From the NCBI RefSeq assembly GCF_000367525.1, contig NZ_HF570956.1, positions 1,034,985 to 1,098,984 on the forward strand: a stretch of DNA of 64,000 nucleotides, written 5' to 3'. Under the pieces are notes generated by a model. The model was given only the letters and a program-made list of their open reading frames with translations, was not told where the DNA came from and ran no database searches. This DNA comes from Phycicoccus elongatus Lp2. Its GTDB lineage: Bacteria; Actinomycetota; Actinomycetes; Actinomycetales; Dermatophilaceae. Of the stretch, positions 36,840-44,920 are shown piece after piece (within the stretch, counting starts at the first letter, position 1; the number at the start of each line of letters is the position of its first letter). The translations under genes and the position numbers were made by a program.

Positions 36840-37456
36840 GGATTCTGGTTGCCGGCGAGCAAAGAGTTCATGGCGGCAATCTCCTTGCCCTGCCCATCAA
36901 CGATCGCCTGCGCCAACTTCTTGGCCTCGGCGTCGCCGCCTTCGGTCAACTCGATACGGGCCATGACGATCGCCCCGTCGTGGTGCTTGATCATCATCTC
37001 CAACCACATCTTGTCGAACGCGGCGCCGGTGGCGGTCTCGAGCTGACCCATCTCCTCCATGCTCATCATGCCGTCGCCGTGCTGCATCTCACCTGCTGCG
37101 GGCACCGGCTCACCCCAGGCCTCCAGCCACCCCGACATCAGCTTGATCTCGGGGTCCTGTGCGGCTTGGATCTGCGTTGCGAGGTCTTTGACCTGCTGGC
37201 TGCTGGCCCGGGTCGGCACCATCTTGGCCATGGCCACAGCCTGAGCGTGGTGAGGAATCATGTCGGTCGCGAAGGCGACGTCGGCGTCGTTGTGTGCTCC
37301 CGGGGCGGACTGTCCTGAGGGGGAGGACGAGGCCGCGCCGGGGCTGGTGCGGGTGCTGTTCATGTTGTCCATGTCATGCCCACCGTTGTCGGTGCAGGCG
37401 GACAGGGTCGCGGCCGCGAGGGCGGACACGACAAGGACACGGGTGATGCGCTTCAT
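36836..37456 (-). CDS. DUF305 metal-binding lipoprotein
   Basis: The 206-residue protein has a signal peptide with a lipobox (AAATLSAC, Cys ~21). The DUF305 domain carries the His/Met-rich motifs FATDMIPHHAQAVAMAKM and LEMMIKHHDGAIVMARIEL, likely copper ligands. DUF305 proteins are four-helix bundles common near copper export genes and may store or bind copper outside the membrane. The start overlaps the BNR gene's stop region. It lies 75 bp from the DUF6153 gene. Confidence 0.88.
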   Translation of the reverse strand: MKRITRVLVVSALAAATLSACTDNGGHDMDNMNSTRTSPGAASSSPSGQSAPGAHNDADVAFATDMIPHHAQAVAMAKMVPTRASSQQVKDLATQIQAAQDPEIKLMSGWLEAWGEPVPAAGEMQHGDGMMSMEEMGQLETATGAAFDKMWLEMMIKHHDGAIVMARIELTEGGDAEAKKLAQAIVDGQGKEIAAMNSLLAGNQNP

Positions 37457-37531
37457 AGGTCATTCTCCTTTTCGAGGGTCTAGCTGGGCGTGCAGGAAAG
37501 AGTGGGGTGCGGGCATTGCCCGCGCCCTTGC

Positions 37532-38020
37532 TCACGTCCGCAGCACACAAACCTCGATCGGTGAGAGCGCTATTCGCCGCAGCGGTGAGCGCGGCGTGAC
37601 CGCTGTTCGCGCCCACGCCGGAAGCGTCAGGGCAGGCCGCCCACGCAACAGGTGCCGCAAGGACAGCAGCAGTGCCAGGGCGAGCAAGCTCGACACCACC
37701 GCCAGGCACATGGCACCCATGGCGCCTTCGCCGGCCAGGCACCCGACGCATGTCGCCATGACCCCGGTCTGCATCGCCTCCTGCGCGACGGTCGGCGCTG
37801 CCACATCGGCGGCGTGGTGATCCATGCCTGAACTGGTGGCAGGCAGATGATCGTCTGCCTCGACCTCGGCCCCCGCAGTTAGGTGAGAGCCGTGACCCAC
37901 AGTCGTCGTCGCGCCGTGGTGACCAGCGCCCAGGGAATGCATCCCCACCACAGCCAAGGCCAGCACGAAGACAGCAACCAACTGCCACCCGCGCCGAGCC
38001 ATTGCCACTGAGGCCAACAT
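37532..38020 (-). CDS. DUF6153 membrane protein
   Basis: A 162-residue protein with a hydrophobic N-terminal segment (about 12-30), a His-rich middle (GAGHHGATTTVGHGSHL, MDHHAADV) and a second pair of hydrophobic segments around CVGCLAGEGAMGAMCLAVVSSLL. These features match actinobacterial DUF6153 proteins, frequently next to copper genes. The histidines and CVGC could bind metal. The actual function is unknown. It is divergent from the CopZ gene over a CsoR box. Confidence 0.7.
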   Translation of the reverse strand: MLASVAMARRGWQLVAVFVLALAVVGMHSLGAGHHGATTTVGHGSHLTAGAEVEADDHLPATSSGMDHHAADVAAPTVAQEAMQTGVMATCVGCLAGEGAMGAMCLAVVSSLLALALLLSLRHLLRGRPALTLPAWARTAVTPRSPLRRIALSPIEVCVLRT

Positions 38021-38094
38021 GACTCCGATTCTCGCACGCGCGCAGGATGCGCTTCCACGATCCCACCCTCGAGCAGGGACGCGTCACATACATA

Positions 38095-38109
38095 TACCCC
38101 CTAAGGGTA
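38095..38109. promoter_or_regulatory. CsoR-type copper operator (one mismatch)
   Basis: TACCCCCTAAGGGTA differs by one base from the boxes at 33575 and 59448. It lies between the divergent DUF6153 and CopZ genes, so it may control both. Confidence 0.75.
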
Positions 38110-38162
38110 TAGTTCGCAACATTCGCCACGAACCGGGCGATCGCTCACGAAAGGACCCATCC

Positions 38163-38375
38163 ATGAGCACCACCAGCTCCACCGCCACTATCACCGTCAA
38201 CGGTATGACCTGCGGCGGCTGCGCCACCAAAGTCAGCGCCGCGGCCGAGTCCGTCCCCGGCATCACCGGAGCCGACGTCGACCTGGCCGCCTCAACCGTC
38301 ACCGCCACCGGTGAGGACGTTGACGAAGCCGCGGTGCGTGCCGCGATCGCCTCTGCTGGCTACGCGACCGCCTGA
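38163..38375 (+). CDS. CopZ-like copper chaperone
   Basis: This 70-residue protein is a single HMA domain with the copper site GMTCGGCATKV (CxxC, about 17-20). It shuttles Cu(I) to P1B ATPases or regulators in the cytosol. It starts 54 bp after a CsoR box and is encoded alone. A second HMA protein gene lies in the backbone at 58894-59100. Confidence 0.92.
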   Translation: MSTTSSTATITVNGMTCGGCATKVSAAAESVPGITGADVDLAASTVTATGEDVDEAAVRAAIASAGYATA

Positions 38376-38464
38376 CCCCAACCAGCACTTAAGTATCAAC
38401 CGTCGTATCGGCCGACGGCGCCGCACACCTGGCTCCGTCGGCGGGTTTCGATCACGTTCTTGGG

Positions 38465-39292
38465 TCAGCCGTGTTGCCAGACTTTGCGAGCTGAAATGAC
38501 GAGTAGTACGGCGAGGAGGGGGACAAGCACCTCGGTGGGGACGACGTCGAGGAGCGCTCCGCCTGCGGCGGTGCCGGCCACTGATCCGATGGCCATGGCG
38601 AGCAGGAAGGCACGGTTGTGCCGGAGCACGGCGAAGGATTTGTCTTGGCTATAGCGGGCGAACGCGACCAGCATCGTGGGCAGCGAGACTGCGAGGGAGA
38701 GGCTGCCTGCGATTTTGATGTCTGCCCCGTAGAGCAGCACGATCGTGGGGATCAGCAGTTCCCCACCGGCGACTCCCATGAGGGCGGCGACCACGCCGAT
38801 GCCTGCTCCTGCTGCGACGCCGGTAATCGTTTGAAGTGGCCCTTGTAATTCGGCGGGTTGCACCCGTCCGAGATGGGTGACCAAAAGGGCGGCCGCGATC
38901 AGGATCAGCAGGATGGCGAGGACCCGGTGGAGGGTGCGATTTCGCATGCGGGTTGCCCAGGTCGCACCGAGGTAGGCGCCGAGAAGGCTTCCGGTGAGGA
39001 GGTTGACGATGATCGGCCAGTGCGGGGTGAGCTGTTCCAAAGGGACCGCGACCAGCCTGGCGGGCAATGCGGTGGCGACCACGAGGAGGCTCATGGCCTT
39101 GTTGAGGATGACGGCTTCGAGGGCCAAGAACCCAAAGAGTCCGATGAGCAGGGGTAGCCGGAACTCGGCACCGCCCAGGCCGATCATGCCGCCGAGCAAC
39201 CCAACGGCAGCCCCGGCACCTGCTGCGGCCCACTTGTTGCGCCGTTCCGGCAGGGACGTGCGGGTCGAATGCGTGGGGTGTTCGATACTCAT
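38465..39292 (-). CDS. TauE/SafE family sulfite exporter-like permease
   Basis: A 275-residue membrane protein with eight predicted hydrophobic segments and the duplicated motif GLLGGMIGLGGAEFRLPLLI / VVAALMGVAGGELLIPTIV, characteristic of TauE/SafE. The family exports sulfite, sulfonates or related anions. In actinobacterial metal islands such genes often follow copper genes; a direct link is not shown. ATG 39292 gives MSIEHPTHST; the longer reading frame upstream is unlikely. Confidence 0.85.
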   Translation of the reverse strand: MSIEHPTHSTRTSLPERRNKWAAAGAGAAVGLLGGMIGLGGAEFRLPLLIGLFGFLALEAVILNKAMSLLVVATALPARLVAVPLEQLTPHWPIIVNLLTGSLLGAYLGATWATRMRNRTLHRVLAILLILIAAALLVTHLGRVQPAELQGPLQTITGVAAGAGIGVVAALMGVAGGELLIPTIVLLYGADIKIAGSLSLAVSLPTMLVAFARYSQDKSFAVLRHNRAFLLAMAIGSVAGTAAGGALLDVVPTEVLVPLLAVLLVISARKVWQHG

Positions 39293-39407
39293 TGCGCTCG
39301 ACCATGGCGGGAGGTCCACGCACACAGGTTAGGTGCTCCATGAGTGTTGGCGTGCCTCATGGGGGAGTTACCCCGCGTCCAGGATCGAGGGGGGGCACCG
39401 GGACTGT

Positions 39408-39482
39408 GTAGTAGAGGTTCGGTGCTCCTCCTCCGAGGGGGTTCGGGCCGCTCCAGGTGCCGGAGGCATCGATGACTGCATG
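39408..39482 (-). pseudogene. FAD/NAD(P)-binding oxidoreductase, short fragment
   Basis: A 25-residue stretch reading HAVIDASGTWSGPNPLGG matches the second Rossmann region of FAD-dependent NAD(P)-binding oxidoreductases found in arsenic and metal islands. It has no start, no first FAD motif and no continuation, so it is a remnant. The flanking 39293-39407 and 39483-39812 hold no other convincing gene. Confidence 0.5.
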
Positions 39483-39812
39483 CGCGCTGAGGTGCTCCAT
39501 TTCCGCTGGCTTGGAGAGCTGCATGCATTTTGAGTGCGATCGGTCGACGTTCGCTGGGGCTCGCGCCGCAAACATGTCCAACAGCTGTCGGCCCGAGAGT
39601 GGCCGACGTGCTCGCTGATCAGTTTCTTCGAACGAAGTGCGCTCAGTTTCGTAGGTCGTAGGTGCCCCATGGATCAATTTCCCTCGGACCCGGACAGTTC
39701 AACGTGTCAACGGTGAGCGATTTTGAGACTTACCGGGAGCCTGAGACGGCGTGAGACAGATCGGCACTTCGGCGGCGAAGTTCGAGGCGATGAACCCAAC
39801 CTGGACGACTAG

Positions 39813-40016
39813 GTCCCCGACGCGCCCGTCACCGTCACCTACTCCAAGGACCTGCCTCCACAGGCCTTCGACCTCGTCATCATCGACGAGGCACACCGCT
39901 CCATCTATGGCGTCTGGCGCGGGGTGCTCGAGTACTTCGACGCCCACGTCATCGGCCTGACCGCCACACCCGGCAAACAGACCTTCGCCTTCTTCCGGCA
40001 GAACCTGGCCACTTGA
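39813..40016 (+). pseudogene. hsdR: Type I restriction HsdR/DEAD helicase fragment
   Basis: About 67 residues encode the helicase core of a type I restriction R subunit: [13 protein letters not shown]-like motif II (read here [15 protein letters not shown]) and motif [12 protein letters not shown], then FAFFRQNL. It is preceded in frame by a TAG and ends at TGA 40016. The nuclease, ATP-binding motif I and the remaining helicase motifs are missing, as are hsdM and hsdS. Confidence 0.75.
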
Positions 40017-40267
40017 GCCTCCCAACACTGGGTGGGTGGGCAATCGCATGGAGGGCTTCCGCCGACTCGGCCCGAGTCTTGCCGGAAAACGGAGCTACCG
40101 GCAATCGTTCAGCAGCCGCCTGTCGCACGCTGCAGGTGATGTCCACCACCCGGAGGACACCAGCCGAGGTGGGGACTGTGGGCGATCGGAGCGGGCTGGT
40201 GCCCTCGACACCGTGTGCGCCGGAGGGCTGTCGAGGGTGGGAGCCGGACGGCTCCAGGGCGTGCGTC

Positions 40268-40729
40268 CTAGCCGGGCCGCACCCGTTGCCGGACGCGCTC
40301 CTCCAGTTCGCCGAGGGGGCCGCTGGCCCGGAGCACCAGGCGTTGCTCACTGGCGGGTAGGTCGTGCAGAGCCCTCGCAATGAGGTCGATGCGCCGTTGA
40401 GCGGCTGCGCGCATCAAGGCGTTGCCCTTCTCGGTGGCCGCGACCAGGACCATGCCGCCGTGGTCAGGGTGTGGGCCGCGCTCGGCCAGTCCGAGTTCGC
40501 ACAGGGCGTCGACGAGCCGGCACATGGTCGCGCTGGTCACGTCCTCGTCGCGGGCGAGCCGGCCAAGTGTCCGCGGCCCACCGAAGTGCAGGACCGAGAG
40601 GGCGCTCAGCCGCGCCGGCGTCAGGCCCGACTCCGCGTCCACCCGGCGCATCGCGCGGAGCAGGTGGATGGCGAAGGAGTTCAGCCGCCTGCCGGCCTCG
40701 GTCAGCTCTTCCGTGTCCACACGCATCAT
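40268..40729 (-). CDS. MarR family transcriptional regulator
   Basis: A 153-residue winged-helix regulator. The DNA-binding part contains LGRLARDEDVTSATMCRLVDALCELGLAERGPHPDHGG with the usual wing; helices before and after form the dimer interface. ATG 40729 (or 40726) is directly after a 15-bp palindrome. The IS30 element now occupies the neighbouring intergenic region, so whatever gene it controlled on the other side is separated by 1.4 kb. The ligand is unknown. Confidence 0.88.
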   Translation of the reverse strand: MMRVDTEELTEAGRRLNSFAIHLLRAMRRVDAESGLTPARLSALSVLHFGGPRTLGRLARDEDVTSATMCRLVDALCELGLAERGPHPDHGGMVLVAATEKGNALMRAAAQRRIDLIARALHDLPASEQRLVLRASGPLGELEERVRQRVRPG

Positions 40730-40744
40730 GTTAGGTTACCTAAC
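40730..40744. promoter_or_regulatory. MarR operator, palindrome GTTAGGTTACCTAAC
   Basis: A perfect 7-1-7 palindrome touches the marR start codon. Its TTAGGT half-site also resembles half of a DtxR/IdeR iron box, so I note both possibilities; the position favours MarR autoregulation. Confidence 0.6.
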
Positions 40745-40763
40745 ACATCTTAGTGACACTGAC

Positions 40764-42210
40764 CGGATTCAACCAGTGGAAGCAACACCGGTTGGTGGGG
40801 ACGATCGTAGGTGCTGGTCGAGGGCTTCGGCGGGGGTCTTCCAGTCGAGGACTTTTCGGGGCCTGGTGTTGAGGGCGTGGGCGACGGCGTCGAGGTCTTC
40901 TGCGGACCAGCGGGAGAGGTCGGTGCCTTTGGGGAAGTACTGCCGTAGCAGGCCGTTGCCGTTCTCGTTGGTGGCTCGCTGCCAGGGGCTGTGGGGGTCG
41001 GCGAAGAAGACCGGGATGCCGGTCTCGACCTTGAACTGTGCGTGGGCGGACATCTCCTTGCCGCGGTCCCAGGTGATCGAGCGGCGCAGCTGCTCGGGCA
41101 GGGTCGACATGGTCTCGGCGAGGCGGTTCTTCATCGTGATCGCGCCGTAGCCGGCCAGGGCCGGGCCGTTCTTGACCGCGCCCTTGTGTCGCCACCCTTC
41201 CTCACGGGGGAGGTGGACCAGCATCGTGTAGCGCGTCGTGCGCTCGACCAGTGTGCCGATCGCGGAGCGCTCCAGGCCGATGATCAGGTCGCCCTCCCAG
41301 TGCCCGGGCACGGCACGGTCCTCGACCTCGGCGGGACGTTCACTGATCAGGGCTTCGGGAGTCACGTGCGCCCGGGTCTTGCGCCGCGACCGGGCCCGCG
41401 GGGCGCGCAACGCGCGTCCGGTGCGCAGGCACAAGATCAGCTCACGCTTCAGGGCGCCGCGGCCTTCGATGTACAGCGCCTGGTAGATCGCCTCGTGCGA
41501 GATCCGCATCGACTCATCATCGGGGAAGTCGATCGGTAGCCGGTTGGCGATCTGTTCCGGGCTCCAGCCACTGACCCAGGCCCGGTCCTTACGGTGGGGC
41601 TTGTTCCGTCCGCTCCACGTTCCGACCGGCGGGCCGAGCACGACCGTGCCATCAGGGCGGGTGACCTGACCCGCCAGCCGCTCTTGCACATACGCGCGCA
41701 GCGGCTCGTTGGCGACGAGCTTCGCGGTCTTCGGCCGGCGGGCGACCAGCTCAGCCTTCCACTGCGCCACCGACGCCCGGTACTCCAGCTTCCCGCCACG
41801 AGTCGCAGCGTTACGGCGTAGCTCCCGACTGATAGTCGAGGGTGAACGACCCACCTCACGTGCGATGGTCCGCACGCCAGCGCCCTGAGCCTTCAACAAC
41901 GCGATCTCCTCGCGCTCGGCGAACGTCAGATACCTACCCGAGAACGCCTTCAGGTCGAACGGTGACATGCCGCCACCGTGGCGGAACCATCGCGCTCCCA
42001 CGGCTTGCGACGCGCCGACCACTTCGGCAGCCTCCTCGGCCAACAGCCCCTTGGCGATCTCCCGCCAGAACCCTCTCTCCACCTCCCGACGATGCGACGG
42101 CGCCCCCGGCGACCTCATCGGTCCCCGACCCGTCAGCTGCGTCATCCATCCCGCTGGCCTGCCCATCAACACCTCCATGAAGAGGGTGTTGCGACGACCA
42201 GTTGAATCCG
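40764..42210 (-). mobile_element. Complete IS30-family insertion sequence
   Basis: The element is bounded by imperfect inverted repeats of about 25 bp (20 matches); both begin GGATTCAAC and end GCAACACC reading inward. It holds one full-length transposase gene. It sits between the marR palindrome and the VOC gene, which starts only 21 bp beyond its right end. Confidence 0.88.
40769..42178 (-). CDS. IS30-family transposase
   Basis: This ~469-residue transposase has an N-terminal HTH_38 region (REEIALLKAQGAGVRTIAREVGRSPSTISREL, about 110-140) and a C-terminal DDE core. Catalytic Asp lies in HWEGDLIIG, the second Asp in TWDRGKEM and the Glu region at WQRATNENGNGLLRQYFPKGTDL, the IS30 signature. 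No frameshift or internal stop is seen, so the element may be mobile. ATG 42178 or 42166 are possible starts; the stop codon lies within the left inverted repeat. Confidence 0.92.
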   Translation of the reverse strand: MEVLMGRPAGWMTQLTGRGPMRSPGAPSHRREVERGFWREIAKGLLAEEAAEVVGASQAVGARWFRHGGGMSPFDLKAFSGRYLTFAEREEIALLKAQGAGVRTIAREVGRSPSTISRELRRNAATRGGKLEYRASVAQWKAELVARRPKTAKLVANEPLRAYVQERLAGQVTRPDGTVVLGPPVGTWSGRNKPHRKDRAWVSGWSPEQIANRLPIDFPDDESMRISHEAIYQALYIEGRGALKRELILCLRTGRALRAPRARSRRKTRAHVTPEALISERPAEVEDRAVPGHWEGDLIIGLERSAIGTLVERTTRYTMLVHLPREEGWRHKGAVKNGPALAGYGAITMKNRLAETMSTLPEQLRRSITWDRGKEMSAHAQFKVETGIPVFFADPHSPWQRATNENGNGLLRQYFPKGTDLSRWSAEDLDAVAHALNTRPRKVLDWKTPAEALDQHLRSSPPTGVASTG

Positions 42211-42230
42211 CCCTGATAGAGGTAGTCGCG

Positions 42231-42602
42231 ATGAAGCTCGTCCAGGTTGCACTCCGGGCCACCGACCTCGACCGCGCGGCCGCGTTCTACGGCGACGTGC
42301 TCGGTACGGAGCCAACTGGCCGTTTCAACCCACCGGGGCTGGTGTTCTTCGACTTGGACGGCACCCGGCTGCTTCTCGACGCGACTGCGCCGTCGTCGAT
42401 GCTCTATCTCGAGGTCGATGACGTCCGGAGGAGCCTCGAGGCGTTGCGGGACCGGGTGGAGGTCGTCAGCGAGCCGCACCCCATCTTCAGGCACGAGGAC
42501 GATGTCCTGGGTCCTGCAGGCACGACCGAGTGGCAGGCTTTCGTCACCGACTCCGAGGGCAACACCCTCGGTCTCGTGAGCTTCGCCCGCGAGGACTCCT
42601 GA
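42231..42602 (+). CDS. VOC (glyoxalase/bleomycin-resistance fold) protein
   Basis: The 123-residue protein is a single VOC domain with paired beta-alpha-beta repeats: VALRATDLDRAAAFYGDVLG in the first half and the late AFVTDSEGNTLGLVSF metal-ligand region. Members act as dioxygenases, isomerases or antibiotic-binding proteins; this one is not specified. The start is 21 bp from the IS30 end, so its native promoter has probably been replaced or removed. Confidence 0.82.
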   Translation: MKLVQVALRATDLDRAAAFYGDVLGTEPTGRFNPPGLVFFDLDGTRLLLDATAPSSMLYLEVDDVRRSLEALRDRVEVVSEPHPIFRHEDDVLGPAGTTEWQAFVTDSEGNTLGLVSFAREDS

Positions 42603-42651
42603 GCGATTGCAAGCCTGCTGGACAAGTGCTGTCGGAACGGAAGGTGCGCCG

Positions 42652-43002
42652 ATGCCCGATCTCGACCCCGTCTTTGAACGTCTTGCAGCGATGCTGCGCG
42701 AGCACGCTGAGGGGCTGGTCGCCACGCGCGACGACGCGGACCAGCTGTACCTGGAGACGTCGCAGGATCCCGCGGAGTTCTTCGGCGCGGTGATGCGCAA
42801 GAAGGCGCAGGTGGCCTACCACCTGATGCCCGTCTATCGCGATCCGGGGCTGCTCGCCGACCTCGGCCCGGCCCTGCGCAAGCGCATGCAGGGCAAGTCA
42901 TGCTTCAACTTCACCCGGGTCGACGACGACCTCTTCGCCGAGCTCGCCGTACTCACCGCCCGTTGCCGAGCCGCCCAGGACGCCCAGCCCGCCGGTCGAT
43001 GA
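42652..43002 (+). CDS. Conserved small protein of unknown function
   Basis: A 116-residue protein with the conserved signature KKAQVAYHLMPVYRDP followed by LRKRMQGKSCFNF and TRVDDDLFAELAVL. I know this pattern from unannotated bacterial proteins of about this size but not a function. It is soluble, with no membrane segment. It lies 49 bp downstream of the VOC gene and may share its transcript. Confidence 0.65.
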   Translation: MPDLDPVFERLAAMLREHAEGLVATRDDADQLYLETSQDPAEFFGAVMRKKAQVAYHLMPVYRDPGLLADLGPALRKRMQGKSCFNFTRVDDDLFAELAVLTARCRAAQDAQPAGR

Positions 43003-43334
43003 CCGAGCTGCTGCTGGCGACCGGGGACCACCGCGCCACCGCGGCCTGTCCGGGTGCTCGCACTGACCCGGCAGCAGTACGACAAGGACCCAGCCGCCCA
43101 GCAAAAGGTCCCGACCAGCTCAAGACCCTTCGGGGTGAGATCAATAAGGCGACCGCGTCGTTCGTGCAGCTCCCGGCCAACACCGGGTTGGTTGGGTTCT
43201 CGGCGCACTTGTGCAGGGCATCGATCTTGTCCAAAGCTGCCCTGATCATGTCGCTGAATCCGGCGGCGGCGCCCCCCACCTTGCCGGCTGTTCCGCCACG
43301 CACCTGACGGACTTCTTCACGGACATGCTCTGAC
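43003..43334. other. Non-coding or decayed stretch
   Basis: No frame here has a credible start plus a recognisable domain. Both strands give low-complexity reading frames typical of antisense high-GC DNA. It is continuous with decayed remnants further right. Confidence 0.5.
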
Positions 43335-43640
43335 GTGCCGGGCGCGGCCGCGTTGGCCTGGCTCCTGGTCCCGGGGGCGAGCCTGCTGGCGAACCGGCTG
43401 GCCACGCTCTCCCCGGACATCGATGAACTGGTCGCCGCCCAGTTGTGGATCGAGGTGCGGACCTTCGGGTCCAGCCGCGGCCGCCGTCGCCGCGACCATT
43501 CTGCGCAACACCCGCAAGGGCGTGCTTCCCGACCTCGGTGTCGGGGACCACGCGGACACGGCCTGGCAGCGGCGTGTGGTCCTGGACCCGGGGGACCAGA
43601 TGTGGCAGCGAACGGTGCCGCTGCATGCGGGGTCGGACCT
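43335..43640 (+). pseudogene. Decayed coding remnant, family not recognised
   Basis: One frame from GTG 43335 reads PGAAALAWLLVPGASLLANR and SPDIDELVAAQLWIEVRTF, which looks like real protein. The continuation (VAATILRNTRKGVLPDLGV, then AWQRRVVLDPGDQMWQ) is in another frame from about 43480. The two parts together suggest a formerly continuous gene broken by a frameshift, but I cannot name the family. Confidence 0.35.
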
Positions 43641-43660
43641 ACCATCCCCCGTGCTGCGGG

Positions 43661-43948
43661 CCCATCATCAACGGCCACCCGGACGTGGCCCGAAGCGCCC
43701 TCACGGGGCCGCCAGGTGCCGGGCCTGCCGGCGTCGTCCCGTTGGTCGTCGTCGAGCTCCATCCGTCGGCGCGCGATCGCTCGGTCGCCATTGCGGCCGT
43801 GCTGGTGGAGCTGGCGGCGCGTCATGAGGCCACAGCGGGCATCGATCGCTTCGAGTTCATCGACGAGCTCCCGGTCGACCGTCGGCACAACGCGAAGATC
43901 GACCGCGCGGCTCTGGCCCGTCAGGTCTCCGCCGGTCGGATCGGCTGA
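43661..43948 (+). pseudogene. AMP-dependent acyl-CoA ligase, C-terminal remnant
   Basis: About 95 residues match the C-terminal subdomain of fatty-acyl-AMP/CoA ligases: HPDVARSALTG, an acidic VVELHPSA stretch, then AGIDRF and DELPVDRRHNAKIDRAAL, the end typical of OleC-like ligases. The adenylation core is absent. With the previous fragment it marks the degraded right edge of the island. Confidence 0.6.
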
Positions 43949-44068
43949 CCGGTCGGATCGGCTGACCGGCCGGGCGAATCCTTGCGAGGTCACGCTGCCT
44001 CCACCGAGGCCGACAGGCGGGCAGGACTCAGCACCGACCCCGAGTGACCAGCGATGCGAGGGAGGGAC

Positions 44069-44087
44069 TAAGGTTAGGCTTACCTAA
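44069..44087. promoter_or_regulatory. DtxR/IdeR iron box
   Basis: TAAGGTTAGGCTTACCTAA matches the 19-bp DtxR/IdeR consensus at 17 positions. It ends 18 bp before the start of the siderophore-interacting protein gene and should repress the whole iron operon in iron-replete cells. Confidence 0.9.
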
Positions 44088-44105
44088 CTACAAGGAGCCC
44101 AAGCG

Positions 44106-44861
44106 ATGATCGGCGAGAGAATCCGTCACGACCTGCACACCAGGCTGGGGGCGGTGTCCGAGGTGTCCGACCTGAGCGACCGACTGCGTCGCGTCAGGAT
44201 CACCTTCGAGCCGGGGACGGCGCCGGTGCCCCACATCCCCCTCGCGGTCGGTGACCACGTCAAGCTCGCCTTCCCGCACCCCGACAGCGGTGAACTCGAC
44301 CTCGAAGGCGGCGAGCGCCCCGTCATGCGCGACTACACGATCCGCGCGGTGCCCGACGAGGACAGCGTCATCGTCGACGTCGTGCTTCACGGCAGTGGCC
44401 CCGGCAGCACGTGGGCGCGCGGCGCCGGCGTCGGCGCCAGGGTCGGCGTGCTGGGTCCGCGCGGGTCACACGTCATGCCGGCGGATCGGTCTCGATACCT
44501 CGTCCTGGTCGACGACAGTGCTCATCCCGCGGCAGCGCGCTGGCTCGAGGAGGCGCCCGACGGGGCCGAGGTGCACGTCGTGCTCGAGACCGAGGACCGC
44601 CTCACCGCCGACTTGCCGACTCGGGCCGAGGCGAGCGTCACCGTCGTGGCAGGCGCCAACGGCACCGCGCTTGTCCGTGAGCTCATTGCCCTCGGGCCGC
44701 GCCCGGGCGACCTCATCTGGGCGGCCGGGGAAGCCGGCGCGATGCTCGCCGTCCGCCAAACCGCGAAGGGTCTCGGGGTCGCCCAGGACGACCTGGAGGT
44801 CGACGGCTACTGGAAGCGCGGCATCGCCGGACGCGACCACCACGCCCCGCTCGACGAATGA
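44106..44861 (+). CDS. Siderophore-interacting protein (ferric-siderophore reductase)
   Basis: A 251-residue flavoprotein of the SIP/ViuB family. The FAD-binding barrel has RDYTIRAVPDED (RxYTxR motif, about 76-81) and GPGSTWARG; the C-terminal domain includes VLVDDSAHPAAARWLEE and ends with YWKRGIAG. It reduces Fe(III)-siderophores in the cytosol with NAD(P)H to free the iron. AAGGAG lies 8 bp before the ATG. First gene of the iron-boxed operon; the binding-protein gene follows after 59 bp. Confidence 0.92.
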   Translation: MIGERIRHDLHTRLGAVSEVSDLSDRLRRVRITFEPGTAPVPHIPLAVGDHVKLAFPHPDSGELDLEGGERPVMRDYTIRAVPDEDSVIVDVVLHGSGPGSTWARGAGVGARVGVLGPRGSHVMPADRSRYLVLVDDSAHPAAARWLEEAPDGAEVHVVLETEDRLTADLPTRAEASVTVVAGANGTALVRELIALGPRPGDLIWAAGEAGAMLAVRQTAKGLGVAQDDLEVDGYWKRGIAGRDHHAPLDE

Positions 44862-44920
44862 CAAACCGACCACACGGCATACGAAGTGACTCCGCAACAC
44901 CGACCGAAAGGCATGACCTG

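Noticed and set aside
40730-40744. Iron box (IdeR) in front of marR
   Set aside because: The palindrome is only 15 bp with a 1-bp centre and touches the marR start codon; a full 19-bp box is seen at 44069 instead.
43003-43334. Possible gene on either strand
   Set aside because: No start with a ribosome site and no conserved motif; composition resembles shadow frames.
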